Shown piece after piece: positions 61,309-64,000 of a stretch of DNA of 64,000 bases. Both the position numbers and the translations under genes were made by a program. This DNA is from JAKPBU01 sp964425695 (GTDB lineage: Bacteria > Pseudomonadota > Gammaproteobacteria > Xanthomonadales > Xanthomonadaceae): positions 62,001 through 126,000 of the forward strand of contig CAYRNF010000009.1 of assembly GCA_964425695.1 (NCBI GenBank), read 5' to 3'. The notes beneath the pieces were generated by a model. The model did not search any database. It was not told the DNA's origin and saw only the letters and a program-made list of their open reading frames with translations. How positions within the stretch are numbered: position 1 is the first letter of the stretch; each line of letters begins with the position of its first letter.

Positions 61309-61599
61309 TCAGAGCGAATCGACGAGCCGGTCGACCAGGGCCAGGTCGTCGGCCGGATCGTGCCCCGCCGGGTGGAAGTCCCCGGTGGCGAGCGTACGCG
61401 GCTCGCCCTCGTCCCAGGCCTGCGCGTTCAACAGCCGTTCGCCCTGGTCCACCAGGTCCGCGGCCGCGGCGCCTTCCGACACCAGGCCGGCGCCTGCCAG
61501 GTCGTCGAGCCGACCTTCGCGCAGCCCCGCCTGCCGGTCGAGCGCGGTCAGCGCGTCGAACTGCGGGAGGGATGGACTGAGGCGCGAATCGATGGACAT
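61309..61599 (-). CDS. Small protein of unknown function beside the T3SS genes
   Basis: A 96-residue acidic protein (MSIDSRLSPSLPQFDALTALDRQ...) with no signal peptide, TM segment or known domain. It begins 183 bases from sctU on the opposite strand, and 67 bases upstream carries the second copy of the element shared with the metalloprotease gene. Its Ser-rich start resembles that of the metalloprotease (MSLSID). A minor T3SS component, a chaperone or a small secreted protein are options; the gene may also be spurious. Confidence 0.55.
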   Translation of the reverse strand: MSIDSRLSPSLPQFDALTALDRQAGLREGRLDDLAGAGLVSEGAAAADLVDQGERLLNAQAWDEGEPRTLATGDFHPAGHDPADDLALVDRLVDSL

Positions 61600-61665
61600 G
61601 CTCGGGACGGGCGGCGGGACGGAGTGGGGGACGCAGCGACTGTAACGATGACGTCCGCCAGCGGG

Positions 61666-61691
61666 TACCTCGGGCCGACCCTAGGGTGGCG
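61666..61691. promoter_or_regulatory. Candidate shared regulatory element, copy 2
   Basis: Contains the perfect palindrome ACCCTAGGGT and matches 1765-1790 at 21 of 26 positions. It lies between the minus-strand 61599 start and the plus-strand sctU start (61783), so it could serve either. A TACAGT box on the minus strand (61639-61644) lies about 21 bases away, placing the element just upstream of the -35 region. Confidence 0.4.
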
Positions 61692-61782
61692 TGCGCATAG
61701 CGGCGGCGTTCACGTTTTCGCAGCAGGCGCGGTGGGGGTGCGTGCTAGCCTCGCCGCTCGCGCATCCGGAGGCTACCAGCGC

Positions 61783-62907
61783 ATGGCGTCGAAGGACCAG
61801 GGCGCGGACAAGACCGAAAAGCCGACTCCCAAGCGCATCCGCGATGCGCGCAAGGAAGGCAATGTCAGCAAGAGCCGCGAGCTCACCGCCACGGTGCTGA
61901 CCCTGGGCTGGCTGGTCACCGGCTGGCTGCTGATGGGCTTCATGTACTCGCGCCTGCGCGAACTGTTCGAGCAGAGCCTGCGCGCGATCCAGCTGCCGTT
62001 CCGCGAGGCGCTGCTGGAAACCGCCGCCATCGCCTTCCAGACCCTCCTGTGGCTGAGCCTGCCGCTGCTGGCCATGGCCCTGCTGCTGGGCCTGGCGATC
62101 GAGTTCCTGCAGGTCGGGGCCATCGCCAGCATGAAGAAGGTGACGCCCGACCTGGTCAAGATGAACCCGGTGGAGGGCATCAAGAAGATGTTCTCCATGG
62201 ACAACCTGGTCGAACTGCTCAAGTCGATCATCAAGAGCGCCGCGCTGCTGGGCATCGGTGCGTACGTGCTGTGGAAGATGATGCCGGACCTGCTGCTGCT
62301 GCCGCACGGCGTGCCGGCGCAGATGGGCAGCGCGATCTGGCATGCCATCACCCGCATCGTGATCTGGACGATCGTGGTGTTCTTCTTCGTCTCGGCGCTG
62401 GACGTGTGGTACCAGAAGTTCTCGTACACCAAGCAGCTGCGCATGAGCCGCCGCGACATCAAGCAGGAAGTGAAGGAGAACGAGGGCGACCCGTACGTCA
62501 AGTCGCGGCGCCGTCAGCTGCACCAGGAGTGGGCGCAGCAGAACATGCTCAGCGCGGTGCGCGGCTCGAACGTCGTGGTGACCAATCCCACCCACATCGC
62601 CGTGGCGCTGCGCTACGAACTGGGCGACACCGACCTGCCGGTGGTCGTGGCCAAGGGCGAGGGCGACCTGGCCGAGCAGATCAAGCGCGCCGCCGAGGAA
62701 GCCGGCATTCCGATCCTGCAGAACGTGCCGCTGGCACGCGGCCTCAACGAGAAGGTGGCGCTGGACGACTACGTGGACAGCGAATTCTTCGACGCCGTGG
62801 CCGAAGTGCTGTTCTGGGCCGAGAGCGTGCAGCGCGCGCGCATGGACAACTACGATCCGCCCGAAGGACCGGTGGTCACCGAGATGCCGTCGGATAACGC
62901 GACGTAG
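61783..62907 (+). CDS. sctU: Type III secretion system export apparatus switch protein SctU
   Basis: A 374-residue YscU/FlhB-family protein with four TM segments and a cytoplasmic autocleaved domain. The cleavage site NPTH is at 268-271, preceded by GSNVVVT. Text such as KTEKPTPKRIRDARKEGNVSKSRE, MNPVEGIKKMFSMDNLVELLKSIIK, and RLARGL-type C-terminal parts follows the injectisome (YscU/SctU) pattern rather than flagellar FlhB. It sets substrate switching of a non-flagellar T3SS. A GGAGG site precedes the ATG. Its T3SS partners sctT and sctS lie on the opposite strand, converging. Confidence 0.93.
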   Translation: MASKDQGADKTEKPTPKRIRDARKEGNVSKSRELTATVLTLGWLVTGWLLMGFMYSRLRELFEQSLRAIQLPFREALLETAAIAFQTLLWLSLPLLAMALLLGLAIEFLQVGAIASMKKVTPDLVKMNPVEGIKKMFSMDNLVELLKSIIKSAALLGIGAYVLWKMMPDLLLLPHGVPAQMGSAIWHAITRIVIWTIVVFFFVSALDVWYQKFSYTKQLRMSRRDIKQEVKENEGDPYVKSRRRQLHQEWAQQNMLSAVRGSNVVVTNPTHIAVALRYELGDTDLPVVVAKGEGDLAEQIKRAAEEAGIPILQNVPLARGLNEKVALDDYVDSEFFDAVAEVLFWAESVQRARMDNYDPPEGPVVTEMPSDNAT

Positions 62908-63003
62908 GGCGGACCGCGGTCAGCCATCGCACGGCGCGGTTTGCGGATGGCGACGAACGAAGCACGCACCTGCCATCGTTCCCCGCGACCGCGGCACCGC
63001 GCT

Positions 63004-63021
63004 GGCGGGCTGGAGCCCGCC
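63004..63021. terminator. Hairpin between converging sctU and sctT
   Basis: ggcgggct-gg-agcccgcc, an 8-bp perfect stem immediately past the sctT stop codon (minus strand). It lacks a U-tract and may serve both converging genes. Confidence 0.4.
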
Positions 63022-63804
63022 CTACGTCAGCGCTTTCTGGATCAGTTCCAGCAACCCGCGGTTCGCACCCAGCCGGCCCAGGATGATTTCCACGTACACG
63101 CCGATCAGCAGCAGGATCACCGCCGTGGCGATCCACGCCTTGATCGGCAGGGTCAGCGCGAACACGTTGAGCTGCGGCGCGTAGCGGTTCACCAGGCCGA
63201 AGGACAGGTCGATGATCAGCATCAGCACCATCGCCGGTGCGGCCAGCACCAGCACTGCGGTCATCATGTAGCTGAAATGGCCCACGAACAGGTTCATGCC
63301 CTGCGGGTGCAGCCGTGGCCAGAAGCTCGTCACCGGCCACAGCGAGTAGCTCGACAGCAGCAGGTCCAGGAAGATCATGAACGCGCCGCTGGCCATGAAC
63401 AGCCACATCGCCAGGCGCGACAGGAAGTCGCCGTGCACCGAAGTCTGGTGCCCCTGGATCGGATCGAACACCGCGGCCATGCCCAGGCCCACCTGGGTGT
63501 CGATCACGTTGCCCACCGCGCCGATCGCCCAGAACACCACGCCGAAGCAGAAGCCGATGGAGATGCCGATGAAGATCTCCTTCAGCACCGTGGGCACCCA
63601 CTGCAGCGCGTTCATCGAATCCACCGGGATCCCGGCCATGGAGATCGGCAGCGCCACGATCGCAAGGCTCACCATGAAGCTGTTGCGCACCATCGCCGGC
63701 ACGGTCTCGGCGGTGAGCAGCGGCAGCATCAGGAACGCGCCGGCGATCCGCGGCAGGGTGAGCCCCAGCGCCATCATCACGTCGTTGACGGTGTCGAACG
63801 GCAT
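63022..63804 (-). CDS. sctT: Type III secretion system export apparatus protein SctT
   Basis: A 260-residue inner-membrane protein of the SctT/YscT/FliR family with about six TM segments: LGLTLPRIAGAFLMLPLL, KEIFIGISIGFCFGVVFWAIGAVGNVIDTQVG, AMWLFMASGAFMIFLDLLLSSY, and AAPAMVLMLIIDLSFGLVNRYAPQLNVFALTLPIKA (the conserved P-I-K motif). Matches the injectisome group over flagellar FliR. Separated from sctS by 6 bases, so the two are one transcript extending beyond the window on the right. Confidence 0.93.
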   Translation of the reverse strand: MPFDTVNDVMMALGLTLPRIAGAFLMLPLLTAETVPAMVRNSFMVSLAIVALPISMAGIPVDSMNALQWVPTVLKEIFIGISIGFCFGVVFWAIGAVGNVIDTQVGLGMAAVFDPIQGHQTSVHGDFLSRLAMWLFMASGAFMIFLDLLLSSYSLWPVTSFWPRLHPQGMNLFVGHFSYMMTAVLVLAAPAMVLMLIIDLSFGLVNRYAPQLNVFALTLPIKAWIATAVILLLIGVYVEIILGRLGANRGLLELIQKALT

Positions 63805-63810
63805 GCCGCG

Positions 63811-64000
63811 TCAGCGCCGGATCAGCACGGGGAAATCCACGAAGATCTTGTCCGCGTAGGTGTACAGCGTGCCGCCGATCAGCGCGCCGGTGAGGAACAG
63901 CGTGATCACGATGACGGTGAACTTGATCGCGTAGGCGAACGTCTGTTCCTGCAGCTGCGTGGCGGCCTGCAGGAACGCCACCACCAGCCCCACCAGCGCG
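63811..64000 (-). CDS. sctS: Type III secretion system protein SctS (C-terminal part)
   Basis: The last 63 residues of SctS/YscS, an 85-90-residue inner-membrane export gate subunit: ALVGLVVAFLQAATQLQEQTFAYAIKFTVIVITLFLTGALIGG. The start lies beyond the right edge, so the apparent internal GTG at 63993 is not the true start. Followed after 6 bases by sctT. The rest of the operon (sctR, sctQ and others) is outside the window. Confidence 0.9.
   Translation of the reverse strand, partial: ALVGLVVAFLQAATQLQEQTFAYAIKFTVIVITLFLTGALIGGTLYTYADKIFVDFPVLIRR

Noticed and set aside
61700..61782. HrpX PIP box upstream of sctU
   Set aside because: A single TTCGC half-site is present near 61717; the second half-site at the required 15-base spacing is missing.
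61783..62907. Flagellar FlhB instead of SctU
   Set aside because: The MNPVEGIKKMFSMDNLVELLKS-type text, the absence of flagellar genes nearby and the following SctT/SctS types point to an injectisome.

Overview
The window reads as a single contiguous piece of a GC-rich (about 70%) chromosome from the Xanthomonadaceae/Lysobacteraceae (Lysobacter, Luteimonas or Pseudoxanthomonas-like). The evidence is the bioB / bioF-bioH-bioC arrangement, the monomeric-type isocitrate dehydrogenase, the cytochrome c5-type protein, DUF2007 and SYLF proteins, and dispersed GC-rich inverted repeats ('ggagcggcttcagccgcgag' type). There are no rRNA genes, insertion sequences, phage genes or CRISPR arrays. One tRNA (Arg, CCG) is present.

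Layout. 1-7.8 kb, minus strand: start of icd, a lipoprotein, an unsecreted HExxHxxGxxD metalloprotease, a second lipoprotein, a LysM protein, queF, an exported M20 hydrolase, zapE, an alpha/beta hydrolase and a membrane cytochrome c. 8-20 kb: tRNA-Arg; glk and nagA; ubiA coupled to an exported RidA-like protein; comF divergent from bioB; bioF-bioH-bioC; two tandem paralogous secreted proteins; a SnoaL-like protein; a PLP-dependent dehydratase. 20-25 kb: a Gly/Tyr-rich lipoprotein, an intergenic stretch with a candidate small RNA, mnmG, a DUF2007 protein and a sialidase-like lipoprotein. 25-32 kb: tamA-tamB with an overlapping third membrane-protein gene. 33-37 kb: glyQ-GST-glyS as one overlapping operon. 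37-41 kb: a class I glutamine amidotransferase, a polytopic membrane protein, tatABC and a SYLF protein. 41-46 kb: hemH, an alpha/beta hydrolase, a YgjP-like metallopeptidase, rdgC, ttcA. 46-56 kb: accessory surface region with a 21-repeat RCC1-like exported protein, a YdcH-like protein, three single-TM proteins facing a polytopic membrane protein, and a large exported cadherin-like protein. 56-64 kb: plsB, a lipoprotein, two uncharacterised proteins, then the edge of a non-flagellar type III secretion system (T3SS): sctU on plus, sctT and the 3' end of sctS on minus.

Most of the window is housekeeping: biotin, queuosine, heme and ubiquinone synthesis, amino-sugar use, tRNA modification and charging, Tat and TAM export, and glycerolipid synthesis. 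The parts worth a second look are the T3SS edge, a 26-bp element shared by the metalloprotease gene and a small gene beside sctU, a putative small RNA upstream of mnmG, recurrent -10-like boxes only 6-9 bases before start codons (probable leaderless mRNAs), and the large Cys-paired repeat protein.

All calls come from reading the sequence and recalled family knowledge; no database search was run.
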